Below, piece by piece: positions 43,001-52,934 of a stretch of 64,000 nucleotides of DNA. The position numbers and the translations under genes are program-made. The notes under the pieces were generated by a model, which saw only the letters and a list, made by a program, of their open reading frames with translations, did not search any database and was not told the DNA's origin. This DNA comes from Botryococcus braunii (taxonomy: Eukaryota; Chlorophyta; Trebouxiophyceae): assembly GCA_002005505.1 (NCBI GenBank), contig KV908554.1:72501-136500 (forward strand). The letters are read 5' to 3'. Position 1 is the stretch's first letter. Each line of letters opens with the position of its first letter.

Positions 43001-45258
43001 AGGTAGAAAAAATGCAGAAGGTACAAGAGGGGTTGCGAATGCAGGGGAAGTCACAAATTCCCCTTCCTCCAGGGACCACCCTTACAAGGGAGCAGCGTTA
43101 TGTACAGCGCGTGGCTAGGAGAGAGCATTCTGACATCCCATTGCATGCCCCTGACCCAGGTCAGGCAATTGTGAGTGAGCCAAACATGGTTGGTCTCCCT
43201 GATATGCAGGGGCAGGTTGAGACAGTCGAGGCTATGTTCGGTGCAGATGTAAGAGATGAGAGCAGTGGGTTAGACATGCCAGCAGTAGGGGAAGCTGGTG
43301 CCCAATCCCAGTCACTGGCTAGTCATGCTTATGGTGTGCAGGCTGACATTGTAGGCGCAGCTCAGGCAAGTCTGGGTAGTGTGCCCAAGTGTGAGTCCAG
43401 GAGAGAGAGAGAGCTGCTGCTCCCCTCTGCATTGCGGAAGGTGCGAGAATGTAAGGGTGCTGCACATGAGTCCAGTAGTCAAGGAGAGAGAGAGAGACTT
43501 GAGAAGGAATCAGATAATCCCGGCAGTACTGCCCAGTCCCAGCATAAGGTACATAATGTACCTTATTCTGGCAACCAGGGAGAGAGAGAGAGAGAAGGGA
43601 ACAGCATCAGTAAGGCTGACAGCCCTGCTGCACCACAGCATAAGGTACAGAGTGTACCTTCTGTCACGTTGGGAAAAGTTCACGTGCCCTCAAACTTGAG
43701 GGAAGCCCAGCGCTCACCTCAGTGGGAGTTTTGGCAGCAGGCAATGCAAGAGGAGATGGAGTCTTTAGACACCCATGAGGTTATGCAGTATGTGGAAAGA
43801 CCCCATGGGCAGAAAGTTATCCCTGTTCATTGGATTTTTTCTACAAAAAACGATGCACATGGGAATGTCACTCGGTTTAAAGCAAGATTGGTTGCCCAGG
43901 GTTGCAGACAGATTCCTGGTATAGATGTTGGTGAGGTTTTTGCACCTACCAGCAGCTATGGTGCTAGGAGAGCTGTGCTGGCAGTGGCTGCCACACAAAA
44001 TCTTGAGATCCACCAAGTGGATATCAAGACAGCTTTTCTCAATGGGGAGTTGGAGGAAGAGGTCTATGTGACCCAACCACCAGGATTTGAGAATGGCAAC
44101 ACGAGAGTTGTGTGCAAGCTCAGGAAGGCACTCTACGGTCTTAAGCAAGCCCCACGGGCTTGGCACAAGACCTTGAGCGACAAGTTGAGCGTGATGGGGT
44201 ATAGTGTGTGCAAGAGCGACGCTGGGGTATACATCAGGAGGGCCCCTGATGGTAATCTGTCGTTTATTCTTGTTTATGTCGATGATCTTCTCATAGTTGC
44301 CAGAGTGGTTGCAGAGATTGAGTGGGGGAAAGAGTTATTGAAGAAGGACTTCACCATCCATGATTTGGGAGAGGTGAATGATTTCCTGGGGTGTCAGGTC
44401 CTACGCAATAGAGTTCAGGGCACTATTTCCATGAGTTGCACTCCCAAGATTGATGCTCTTGTGGAGAAGTTTGGCGTTGCTGATGATGGACGTGGGGTTG
44501 ATACCCCCATGTCCAAGGACTTCGTGGCTAGCAGCAGACCCGAGTCCTCAGATGGTATGTCACATGGGGCTGGTACCCCTCTGCCACCTGGTCATCGATA
44601 CTGCGAGTTAATTGGATCGTTACTGTACATAGCCAATACGACCCGGCCTGACATTTCTCAGGCTGTTGGAGTGTTGTCAAGGTATAGAATGACACCCACT
44701 ACCTCACACTGGAATGAGGCCATTCGAGTGCTGAAGTACTTGAGAGATACCAGAGAGTTAGCTCTTACTCTGGGTGGAAAGGGCCCTGAGCTAGAAGGCT
44801 ATGTTGATGCCGACTATGCTGGGGACCTGGACCACAGGTATTCCACCACTGGCTATGTTCTATCAGTCTATGGTAGTGCCGTGGTTTGGGGAAGCAAGAA
44901 GCAGAGCTCAGTTGCTACCTCAACTGTGCAAGCTGAGTTTATGGCAGCTGGCCATATTGTGAAGGAAGCCAACTGGCTAAGGGGCTTCTTGGAAGAGATA
45001 GGGGCTGCACCTTGGAGGGTCAAAATTTTCTGTGACAACCAAGGATGCATTTCTAATTTACGGAACCCCCTGTATTCCAAATTCACAAAGCACGTTGCAG
45101 TAAGCTTCCACTACGCTAGGGAAGCTATGGCACTTGGGCAGGTAGATATCCTCTATGTGGAATCTGCACGCAATGTGGCTGACATTATGACCAAGCCACT
45201 TGCCAAGCCCGTGTTTGTTGGTCATCGTGATTCACTAGGTTTGAGAAGATACACTTAA
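40045..45258 (+). CDS. Copia A2 Gag-Pol polyprotein
   Basis: 1737 residues in one frame. Gag about 60-235 (FEFWYENLEACANTKGVRAA, VYLYRMMDLATSL); Ala/Gly/Pro linker; CCHC knuckle with C311, C314, H319 and C324; Pro/Ser-rich region; protease DSGA at 430-433; GAG-pre-integrase/HHCC about 578-625 (LWHARLGHPG to CESC); integrase D646, D709 and E745 (D-x35-E); a 300-residue low-complexity linker with ERERE runs; RT from about 1260 with YVDD 1411-1414; RNase H from about 1584 (VDADYAGD). It makes the capsid and all enzymes for replication and integration. The single-frame Gag-Pol leaves open how Gag excess is achieved. The ATG at 40045 is the first with this frame after the leader, and TAA ends it 20 bp before the 3' LTR. 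Confidence 0.97.
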   Translation: MTKRGKEKESSSETAMSQPGEVSGATPGQSMTGTQSATAEPKVEIDKAAYIPNTSNPKMTVMLDDGGRNFEFWYENLEACANTKGVRAALERPMPGSVENSAIKQWLIQSVPVIWHSQISCHKAAFDFIAWVKNSHTGGSNQDINLEWYKEMEQGIKTGETLKVYLYRMMDLATSLRNNAFILLDHNVGELMVKGLPPVLRLESLEVMATDKPPLELIQRILRAAASRGYKDPPAEGTPQAMAAAAVAGPSGGVAGASSSAGAAPGVGAVPGVGAALPANEQPPAGPSATTFGGRGRGPGRARRPREELTCHFCKAKGHFMTDCGPLRQLQALHQNMQAASVGPAAYWGQGGPQSSPQAWWDHGSGRGGPPSSASSPGPPSAYNYPTSQHTFPGWHLPPPPPPSGEAMFISLNVLAPTSHGASSTSWLIDSGASVHIVNDLSLLHNPVMHRQPLPLHLATSDAKGGIIASGSVCLVNARHEVFWLHNVQCVPSAHTNLISVTGAIQDGASFLTDTAGGYTAMKGPEGWCGDITRARGLFFLEFVSPVRGQQVGCRHIDHMAEASHLRKGHVCSERSLWHARLGHPGASSMQRFSKEDLVTGINISLAPCSECPKHCESCIQGKHSRPPFPVSSRPAHHPLDRVHVDTVGPISPPAITGERYWVTVVDESSHQVASLPVKSKDCIPKAVIDLLRFWQTQRGTVVKCVRTDRGSEFLNQQFKEFCAQQGTKMESSAPYTPQQNGVAERMNRTLKERTRTLLVHAAADPSLWKEALETATLLYNVGPTSGRSLTPMELFFGVKPDVSVLRTFGCVAHVHIPSGQRSVFGPKTIPGMFTGYCPQSKAYRVYVGNGVWKESRDVSFIEHLRGAERVGLSKVQPGSVYDSRISPPLGSENLATPQAIPSAAPPTFWDEEDDHGVETLSTGAPGTSGLCAGDQSGDGTTAAHDQGNPTSLDSTVGTPEPSQHSWSVLEHMQNLARGGVETQSQVEKMQKVQEGLRMQGKSQIPLPPGTTLTREQRYVQRVARREHSDIPLHAPDPGQAIVSEPNMVGLPDMQGQVETVEAMFGADVRDESSGLDMPAVGEAGAQSQSLASHAYGVQADIVGAAQASLGSVPKCESRRERELLLPSALRKVRECKGAAHESSSQGERERLEKESDNPGSTAQSQHKVHNVPYSGNQGEREREGNSISKADSPAAPQHKVQSVPSVTLGKVHVPSNLREAQRSPQWEFWQQAMQEEMESLDTHEVMQYVERPHGQKVIPVHWIFSTKNDAHGNVTRFKARLVAQGCRQIPGIDVGEVFAPTSSYGARRAVLAVAATQNLEIHQVDIKTAFLNGELEEEVYVTQPPGFENGNTRVVCKLRKALYGLKQAPRAWHKTLSDKLSVMGYSVCKSDAGVYIRRAPDGNLSFILVYVDDLLIVARVVAEIEWGKELLKKDFTIHDLGEVNDFLGCQVLRNRVQGTISMSCTPKIDALVEKFGVADDGRGVDTPMSKDFVASSRPESSDGMSHGAGTPLPPGHRYCELIGSLLYIANTTRPDISQAVGVLSRYRMTPTTSHWNEAIRVLKYLRDTRELALTLGGKGPELEGYVDADYAGDLDHRYSTTGYVLSVYGSAVVWGSKKQSSVATSTVQAEFMAAGHIVKEANWLRGFLEEIGAAPWRVKIFCDNQGCISNLRNPLYSKFTKHVAVSFHYAREAMALGQVDILYVESARNVADIMTKPLAKPVFVGHRDSLGLRRYT

Positions 45259-45278
45259 AGCATGCAGGCAAGGGGAAG

Positions 45279-45972
45279 TGTTGAGTTCTGAACATTATTA
45301 TTGAATGCCTTGTGCTTTAAGTGATCTTCATGTGTGCACTATTAGGATATGGGTCCATTGAGAACATAAGGTACCTGGAGACACGGCAGATTCTGGACGT
45401 TTTCGAACATAAGGTACAATCCTATCTAGATCACACGTTTGTCGGATGAACTCTTAAGGCTGCCCCACCGGAGTGAATACCAACTGGTTGTGAAAGATGC
45501 TGGGCATCACCAGATGCTAGTCTTGTCCGACAGTTGTGTGTGGCACTCAGCAGACAGTCGTACGGACTGTAGCTGGAGTAACTTCGTCTATTGACGACCT
45601 GTCTGCTTTGTACAGGTACGGTGCGGCAGTGTGTGTTGTATCATTGTTGCTATTGTGAGAGTGAACAAGCTTAGTGTACCCTGTAGTCACTCAAACAGAT
45701 AAGGGACAGTGACTTCAGGGAGTATAGGCATGTACTTGAACGTAGCCGTCTAGAGCCTTATCTAGTGATTGCTTGATCGGTGCTTGTGTACAAGATAATG
45801 ATGTAACGGAACTGGTTGTGAAAGATGCTGGGCATCACCAGATGCTAGTCTTGTCCGACAGTTGTGTGTGGCACTCAGCAGACAGTCGTACGGACTGTAG
45901 CTGGAGTAACTTCGTCTATTGACGACCTGTCTGCTTTGTACAGGGAAAGCCGATTGCCCATAACCTTTCACA
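45279..45972 (+). repeat. Copia A2 3' LTR
   Basis: 694 bp, preceded by PPT AGGCAAGGGGAAG, with the same private GGTACCTGGAG as its 5' LTR. Confidence 0.97.
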
Positions 45973-45977
45973 CTTTT

Positions 45978-46616
45978 GCCGTTACTGTTCGAGGCATGGA
46001 GTTTCGTGCACTCATGGACACTGGGGCTACCCATTCTTTTGTCCGAGGCAAAGTACTACAAGGGCTTAGGTATCACAAGGAAGCAACAACAGTAGTCCTT
46101 GCAGATGGGTCCTTGTCTGAAACCAAGGGGAAGGTTGACCTTAGTGTTAGGTTCACCCCTTCGGTAGTCACCCGCCATACTTTCTTTGTATGTGATTCTA
46201 TTATGGAGGGGGTGGACCTCATTCTGGGACAAGACTGGATGTCTCTAAGGGAGGCCACAGTCAGTGTTGGGGTTGGAAAGGCACAAATAAAACATCAAGG
46301 GAAGTGGGTAACGTTGGACCCTCACAGGAAAGTCTTACCCTGCACGTTGCAATGGGGTATGAACATAGTGAGGAAGGGGAAGAACAAAGTAGATCAATGG
46401 AGACTTTGTCTATTGAATGTTGTCATGAGACCTGAAGAGTATGCATGGGATGAGCAGGAGTCATCCCTGGAGGAAAACGGGCTCGATCCCTCCGACGACG
46501 AATCAGGCACCTCATCAACCAACTCCAGGGGACCGGGTACCCAGGGCGGGCCGGTCCCGGAATTATTCTCGGAACCCCTAGTGGAGGGGGAGGAAGAGGG
46601 AATAATGGAGGGGGAG
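45978..46616 (+). CDS. G3 protease segment, copy 1
   Basis: Continues G3 Pol from 38960: AVTVRGMEFRALMDTGATHSFV (retropepsin DTGA), VVLADGSLSETKGKVDL and VDLILGQDWM, then a linker with NVVMRPEEYAWDEQES and acidic Ser/Glu-rich sequence up to EGIMEGE, where A3 is inserted at 46617. Reading from an upstream start in the A2 LTR is accidental. Its frame joins exactly to RT at 61246. Confidence 0.9.
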
Positions 46617-47310
46617 TGTTGAGTTCTGAACATTATTATTGAATGCCTTGTGCTTTAAGTGATCTTCATGTGTGCACTATTAGGATATGGGTCCATTGAG
46701 AACATAAGGTACCTTGAGACACGGCAGATTCTGGACGTTTTCGAACATAAGGTACAATCCTATCTAGATCACACGTTTGTCGGATGAACTCTTAAGGCTG
46801 CCCCACCGGAGTGAATACCAACTGGTTGTGAAAGATGCTGGGCATCACCAGATGCTAGTCTTGTCCTACAGTTGTGTGTGGCACTCAGCAGACAGTCATA
46901 CGGACTGTAGCTGGAGTAACTTCGTCTATTGACGACCTGTCTGCTTTGTACAGGTACGGTGCGGCAGTGTGTGTTGTATCATTGTTGCTATTGTGAGAGT
47001 GAACAAGCTTAGTGTACCCTGTAGTCACTCAAACAGATAAGGGACAGTGACTTCAGGGAGTATAGGCATGTACTTGAACGTAGCCGTCTAGAGCCTTATC
47101 TAGTGATTGCTTGATCGGTGCTTGTGTACAAGATAATGATGTAACGGAACTGGTTGTGAAAGATGCTGGGCATCACCAGATGCTAGTCTTGTCCTACAGT
47201 TGTGTGTGGCACTCTGCAGACAGTCATACGGACTGTAGCTGGAGTAACTTCGTCTATTGACGACCTGTCTGCTTTGTACAGGGAAAGCCGATTGCCCATA
47301 ACCTTTCACA
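46617..47310 (+). repeat. Copia A3 5' LTR (Y type)
   Basis: 694 bp. Private change CACTCTGCAG in the second duplicated segment. Confidence 0.97.
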
Positions 47311-47700
47311 GGTTATGGGCCCACGCCCTTCCAGCTGAGCCAAGTAAAAGCAGGAGTGAAGGTCGTCTACGGATGGGTCAGACGTAAGCGTCAAAAAAGG
47401 AGCTCGAGCATGGCGCAGCGGCGCAAGGGAACTCGAGTGTACCAGGACCATTATCTTACTCACAGTTTACCTTTCTGGGAAATTCATAATTGAAGTTTTA
47501 GCTGTGCTTTATCATTCATAGACGTTGTCTAGAAGCACAGAGTGAGTCGGGCCGGACTCCGGCGCAAACTTCTGAGGGGAACATATCTGCTACTACTGTG
47601 CAAGACTGGCTGGTAAATTTCCATGACATGGAGGGAATTGTAGGGTATTGCTGCATTCCAGAAGTTTATGAGTAAGTTTGGCTGGTGAAGTGACAATAGT

Positions 47701-50700
47701 ATGACAAAAAGGGGCAAAGAAAAGGAAAGTAGCAGTGAAACAGCAATGTCTCAACCTGGAGAAGTCAGTGGGGCCACTCCAGGGCAGTCTATGACCGGGA
47801 CACAATCAGCCACTGCAGAACCAAAGGTGGAGATTGACAAGGCAGCCTACATCCCCAATACCTCTAATCCAAAGATGACTGTCATGCTTGATGATGGAGG
47901 GCGCAATTTTGAATTTTGGTATGAAGCTTTGGAGGCGTGCGCAAACACCAAGGGGGTCAGAGCGGCTTTGGAGAGGCCAATGCCAGGGTCGGTGGAGAAC
48001 TCAGCCATCAAGCAGTGGCTGATCCAGTCAGTTCCAGTCATCTGGCATTCTCAGATCTCATGCCACAAAGCAGCGTTCGACTTCATCACGTGGGTGAAGA
48101 ACAGTCACACTGGAGGGAGCAACCAAGACATCAACCTTGAGTGGTACAAGGAAATGGAGCAGGGCATCAAGACAGGGGAGACACTCAAGGTCTACCTCTA
48201 CAGAATGATGGATCTGGCTACAAGTCTCAGAAACAACGCGTTCATCCTCTTGGACCACAATGTTGGGGAGCTGATGGTGAAGGGCCTCCCTCCTGTGCTG
48301 AGGCTCGAGTCCCTGGAGGTTATGGCAACCGACAAGCCGCCATTGGAGCTGATTCAAAGAATCCTGCGCGCCGCAGCCAGCCGTGGGTACAAGGACCCAC
48401 CTGCAGAGGGAACACCTCAGGCCATGGCAGCTGCAGCAGTGGCTGGTCCCTCTGGGGGGGTAGCTGGAGCGTCATCAAGCGCTGGAGCTGCACCAGGAGT
48501 GGGAGCAGTACCGGGAGTTGGAGCAGCACTATCAGCAAACGAACAGCCTCCCGCTGGCCCCTCTGCAACTACTTTTGGTGGCAGGGGGCGTGGACCTGGC
48601 AGGGCAAGAAGGCCCAGAGAGGAGCTTACATGCCACTTCTGCAAGGCAAAGGGCCACTTCATGACTGACTGCGGACCGCTCAGGCAGCTGCAGGCTCTGC
48701 ATCAAAACATGCAAGCGGCAAGCGTTGGGCCTGCAGCTTACTGGGGCCAGGGAGGCCCACAGTCGTCTCCTCAAGCCTGGTGGGACCATGGATCTGGCCG
48801 GGGTGGCCCGCCTTCATCCGCTTCCAGCCCTGGACCACCTTCAGCATATAACTATCCAACAAGTCAACACACGTTTCCGGGGTGGCATTTACCACCTCCA
48901 CCCCCTCCTTCTGGTGAGGCGATGTTTATCTCTCTCAATGTGCTTGCCCCAACTTCGCATGGAGCTAGCAGCACATCTTGGTTAATAGATAGTGGTGCCT
49001 CTGTGCATATAGTCAATGATCTCTCATTGCTCCATAATCCAGTTATGCATAGACAGCCTCTTCCTCTGCACTTGGCAACCTCAGACGCCAAGGGAGGAAT
49101 CATTGCATCTGGGTCTGTATGCCTTGTGAATGCAAGGCACGAAGTATTCTGGCTGCACAATGTGCAGTGTGTTCCTTCTGCGCATACCAACCTCATTTCA
49201 GTCACTGGTGCAATTCAGGATGGAGCATCTTTCCTGACTGACACTGCAGGTGGTTACACAGCCATGAAGGGACCTGAAGGGTGGTGTGGAGATATCACCC
49301 GCGCACGAGGTCTGTTTTTTTTGGAGTTTGTTAGTCCTGTCAGAGGGCAGCAAGTTGGCTGCAGACATATTGATCACATGGCTGAGGCGTCTCATCTTAG
49401 GAAAGGACACGTGTGTAGCGAGAGATCTCTGTGGCATGCTAGGTTAGGTCATCCTGGTGCCAGCAGCATGCAGAGGTTCTCCAAGGAAGATCTGGTTACA
49501 GGAATCAATATCTCCCTTGCTCCCTGCTCTGAGTGCCCCAAGCACTGTGAATCGTGTATACAAGGGAAACACTCCAGACCTCCTTTCCCTGTATCTTCCA
49601 GGCCTGCACATCACCCACTCGATAGAGTCCATGTGGATACTGTGGGTCCCATATCACCTCCTGCCATCACAGGTGAACGATATTGGGTCACTGTAGTGGA
49701 TGAAAGTTCACACCAAGTTGCCTCCCTGCCTGTGAAGTCAAAGGATTGCATCCCAAAGGCTGTGATAGACCTGCTCCGTTTTTGGCAGACCCAACGAGGC
49801 ACGGTTGTGAAGTGTGTGAGGACTGACAGGGGTTCAGAGTTCCTGAACCAGCAATTCAAAGAGTTTTGTGCTCAGCAGGGCACTAAGATGGAGTCCTCAG
49901 CGCCCTACACGCCTCAGCAGAATGGGGTGGCGGAGAGGATGAATAGGACCCTGAAGGAGCGAACAAGGACTCTGTTGGTCCATGCTGCAGCAGACCCCTC
50001 CCTTTGGAAGGAGGCGCTTGAGACAGCTACCCTCCTCTACAATGTGGGTCCTACTTCAGGCAGGTCCCTGACCCCCATGGAATTATTCTTTGGTGTCAAA
50101 CCTGATGTGTCTGTGCTGCGCACGTTTGGCTGTGTAGCCCATGTGCACATTCCCAGTGGCCAAAGGTCTGTTTTTGGGCCCAAGACCATCCCTGGGATGT
50201 TTACTGGTTATTGTCCCCAGTCTAAAGCGTATCGTGTGTACGTGGGGAATGGAGTGTGGAAGGAGAGTAGGGACGTCAGCTTTATCGAGCACTTGAGGGG
50301 GGCTGAGAGAGTGGGTCTATCAAAGGTCCAGCCTGGGTCTGTCTATGATTCTAGGATATCACCCCCCCTTGGCAGTGAGAATCTGGCAACGCCTCAAGCA
50401 ATTCCCTCTGCTGCTCCACCCACGTTCTGGGATGAGGAGGATGACCATGGAGTGGAGACGCTTTCCACTGGGGCTCCTGGGACCTCTGGACTTTGTGCTG
50501 GGGATCAGTCTGGAGACGGGACCACAGCAGCACATGACCAAGGAAACCCCACCAGCCTGGATTCTACTGTTGGGACCCCAGAACCATCTCAGCACTCGTG
50601 GTCGGTGCTTGAGCATATGCAGAATCTGGCCAGGGGGGGTGTAGAAACTCAATCCCAGGTAGAAAAAATGCAGAAGGTACAAGAGGGGTTGCGAATGCAG

Positions 50701-52914
50701 GGGAAGTCACAAATTCCCCTTCCTCCAGGGACCACCCTTACAAGGGAGCAGCGTTATGTACAGCGCGTGGCTAGGAGAGAGCATTCTGACATCCCATTGC
50801 ATGCCCCTGACCCAGGTCAGGCAATTGTGAGTGAGCCAAACATGGTTGGTCTCCCTGATATGCAGGGGCAGGTTGAGACAGTCGAGGCTATGTTCGGTGC
50901 AGATGTAAGAGATGAGAGCAGTGGGTTAGACATGCCAGCAGTAGGGGAAGCTGGTGCCCAATCCCAGTCACTGGCTAGTCATGCTTATGGTGTGCAGGCT
51001 GACATTGTAGGCGCAGCTCAGGCAAGTCTGGGTAGTGTGCCCAAGTGTGAGTCCAGGAGAGAGAGAGAGCTGCTGCTCCCCTCTGCATTGCGGAAGGTGC
51101 GAGAATGTAAGGGTGCTGCACATGAGTCCAGTAGTCAAGGAGAGAGAGAGAGACTTGAGAAGGAATCAGATAATCCCGGCAGTACTGCCCAGTCCCAGCA
51201 TAAGGTACATAATGTACCTTATTCTGGCAACCAGGGAGAGAGAGAGAGAGAAGGGAACAGCATCAGTAAGGCTGACAGCCCTGCTGCACCACAGCATAAG
51301 GTACAGAGTGTACCTTCTGTCACGTTGGGAAAAGTTCACGTGCCCTCAAACTTGAGGGAAGCCCAGCGCTCACCTCAGTGGGAGTTTTGGCAGCAGGCAA
51401 TGCAAGAGGAGATGGAGTCTTTAGACACCCATGAGGTTATGCAGTATGTGGAAAGACCCCATGGGCAGAAAGTTATCCCTGTTCATTGGATTTTTTCTAC
51501 AAAAAACGATGCACATGGGAATGTCACTCGGTTTAAAGCAAGATTGGTTGCCCAGGGTTGCAGACAGATTCCTGGTATAGATGTTGGTGAGGTTTTTGCA
51601 CCTACCAGCAGCTATGGTGCTAGGAGAGCTGTGCTGGCAGTGGCTGCCACACAAAATCTTGAGATCCACCAAGTGGATATCAAGACAGCTTTTCTCAATG
51701 GGGAGTTGGAGGAAGAGGTCTATGTGACCCAACCACCAGGATTTGAGAATGGCAACACGAGAGTTGTGTGCAAGCTCAGGAAGGCACTCTACGGTCTTAA
51801 GCAAGCCCCACGGGCTTGGCACAAGACCTTGAGCGACAAGTTGAGCGTGATGGGGTATAGTGTGTGCAAGAGCGACGCTGGGGTATACATCAGGAGGGCC
51901 CCTGATGGTAATCTGTCGTTTATTCTTGTTTATGTCGATGATCTTCTCATAGTTGCCAGAGTGGTTGCAGAGATTGAGTGGGGGAAAGAGTTATTGAAGA
52001 AGGACTTCACCATCCATGATTTGGGAGAGGTGAATGATTTCCTGGGGTGTCAGGTCCTACGCAATAGAGTTCAGGGCACTATTTCCATGAGTTGCACTCC
52101 CAAGATTGATGCTCTTGTGGAGAAGTTTGGCGTTGCTGATGATGGACGTGGGGTTGATACCCCCATGTCCAAGGACTTCGTGGCTAGCAGCAGACCCGAG
52201 TCCTCAGATGGTATGTCACATGGGGCTGGTACCCCTCTGCCACCTGGTCATCGATACTGCGAGTTAATTGGATCGTTACTGTACATAGCCAATACGACCC
52301 GGCCTGACATTTCTCAGGCTGTTGGAGTGTTGTCAAGGTATAGAATGACACCCACTACCTCACACTGGAATGAGGCCATTCGAGTGCTGAAGTACTTGAG
52401 AGATACCAGAGAGTTAGCTCTTACTCTGGGTGGAAAGGGCCCTGAGCTAGAAGGCTATGTTGATGCCGACTATGCTGGGGACCTGGACCACAGGTATTCC
52501 ACCACTGGCTATGTTCTATCAGTCTATGGTAGTGCCGTGGTTTGGGGAAGCAAGAAGCAGAGCTCAGTTGCTACCTCAACTGTGCAAGCTGAGTTTATGG
52601 CAGCTGGCCATATTGTGAAGGAAGCCAACTGGCTAAGGGGCTTCTTGGAAGAGATAGGGGCTGCACCTTGGAGGGTCAAAATTTTCTGTGACAACCAAGG
52701 ATGCATTTCTAATTTACGGAACCCCCTGTATTCCAAATTCACAAAGCACGTTGCAGTAAGCTTCCACTACGCTAGGGAAGCTATGGCACTTGGGCAGGTA
52801 GATATCCTCTATGTGGAATCTGCACGCAATGTGGCTGACATTATGACCAAGCCACTTGCCAAGCCCGTGTTTGTTGGTCATCGTGATTCACTAGGTTTGA
52901 GAAGATACACTTAA
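47701..52914 (+). CDS. Copia A3 Gag-Pol polyprotein
   Basis: 1737 residues, uninterrupted, with the domain layout of A2. Private Gag changes not seen in A1, A2 or A4 include Ala for Asn in FWYEALEACA, Thr for Ala in FDFITWVKN and Ser for Pro in GAALSANEQ. All lie in the first third, while the rest agrees with A2 and A4. All catalytic motifs (DSGA, D-D-35-E, YVDD, RNase H) are kept. Confidence 0.96.
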   Translation: MTKRGKEKESSSETAMSQPGEVSGATPGQSMTGTQSATAEPKVEIDKAAYIPNTSNPKMTVMLDDGGRNFEFWYEALEACANTKGVRAALERPMPGSVENSAIKQWLIQSVPVIWHSQISCHKAAFDFITWVKNSHTGGSNQDINLEWYKEMEQGIKTGETLKVYLYRMMDLATSLRNNAFILLDHNVGELMVKGLPPVLRLESLEVMATDKPPLELIQRILRAAASRGYKDPPAEGTPQAMAAAAVAGPSGGVAGASSSAGAAPGVGAVPGVGAALSANEQPPAGPSATTFGGRGRGPGRARRPREELTCHFCKAKGHFMTDCGPLRQLQALHQNMQAASVGPAAYWGQGGPQSSPQAWWDHGSGRGGPPSSASSPGPPSAYNYPTSQHTFPGWHLPPPPPPSGEAMFISLNVLAPTSHGASSTSWLIDSGASVHIVNDLSLLHNPVMHRQPLPLHLATSDAKGGIIASGSVCLVNARHEVFWLHNVQCVPSAHTNLISVTGAIQDGASFLTDTAGGYTAMKGPEGWCGDITRARGLFFLEFVSPVRGQQVGCRHIDHMAEASHLRKGHVCSERSLWHARLGHPGASSMQRFSKEDLVTGINISLAPCSECPKHCESCIQGKHSRPPFPVSSRPAHHPLDRVHVDTVGPISPPAITGERYWVTVVDESSHQVASLPVKSKDCIPKAVIDLLRFWQTQRGTVVKCVRTDRGSEFLNQQFKEFCAQQGTKMESSAPYTPQQNGVAERMNRTLKERTRTLLVHAAADPSLWKEALETATLLYNVGPTSGRSLTPMELFFGVKPDVSVLRTFGCVAHVHIPSGQRSVFGPKTIPGMFTGYCPQSKAYRVYVGNGVWKESRDVSFIEHLRGAERVGLSKVQPGSVYDSRISPPLGSENLATPQAIPSAAPPTFWDEEDDHGVETLSTGAPGTSGLCAGDQSGDGTTAAHDQGNPTSLDSTVGTPEPSQHSWSVLEHMQNLARGGVETQSQVEKMQKVQEGLRMQGKSQIPLPPGTTLTREQRYVQRVARREHSDIPLHAPDPGQAIVSEPNMVGLPDMQGQVETVEAMFGADVRDESSGLDMPAVGEAGAQSQSLASHAYGVQADIVGAAQASLGSVPKCESRRERELLLPSALRKVRECKGAAHESSSQGERERLEKESDNPGSTAQSQHKVHNVPYSGNQGEREREGNSISKADSPAAPQHKVQSVPSVTLGKVHVPSNLREAQRSPQWEFWQQAMQEEMESLDTHEVMQYVERPHGQKVIPVHWIFSTKNDAHGNVTRFKARLVAQGCRQIPGIDVGEVFAPTSSYGARRAVLAVAATQNLEIHQVDIKTAFLNGELEEEVYVTQPPGFENGNTRVVCKLRKALYGLKQAPRAWHKTLSDKLSVMGYSVCKSDAGVYIRRAPDGNLSFILVYVDDLLIVARVVAEIEWGKELLKKDFTIHDLGEVNDFLGCQVLRNRVQGTISMSCTPKIDALVEKFGVADDGRGVDTPMSKDFVASSRPESSDGMSHGAGTPLPPGHRYCELIGSLLYIANTTRPDISQAVGVLSRYRMTPTTSHWNEAIRVLKYLRDTRELALTLGGKGPELEGYVDADYAGDLDHRYSTTGYVLSVYGSAVVWGSKKQSSVATSTVQAEFMAAGHIVKEANWLRGFLEEIGAAPWRVKIFCDNQGCISNLRNPLYSKFTKHVAVSFHYAREAMALGQVDILYVESARNVADIMTKPLAKPVFVGHRDSLGLRRYT

Positions 52915-52934
52915 AGCATGCAGGCAAGGGGAAG

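Larger units (their letters stand above)
38961..45972 (+). mobile_element. Ty1/copia element A2 (intact)
   Basis: 7,012 bp with duplication ctttt (38956-38960 and 45973-45977). Both LTRs carry the X-type variants (GTCCGACAG, GTCGTACGG) and a private GGTACCTGGAG, and no difference was seen between them. The polyprotein is uninterrupted, so it appears to be a full-length, coding-competent copy. Confidence 0.97.

Noticed and set aside
45864..46622. A stand-alone 252-codon gene starting in the A2 LTR
   Set aside because: Its first roughly 36 codons are LTR sequence read by chance. The real coding content is the G3 protease segment, which continues the frame from 38960.
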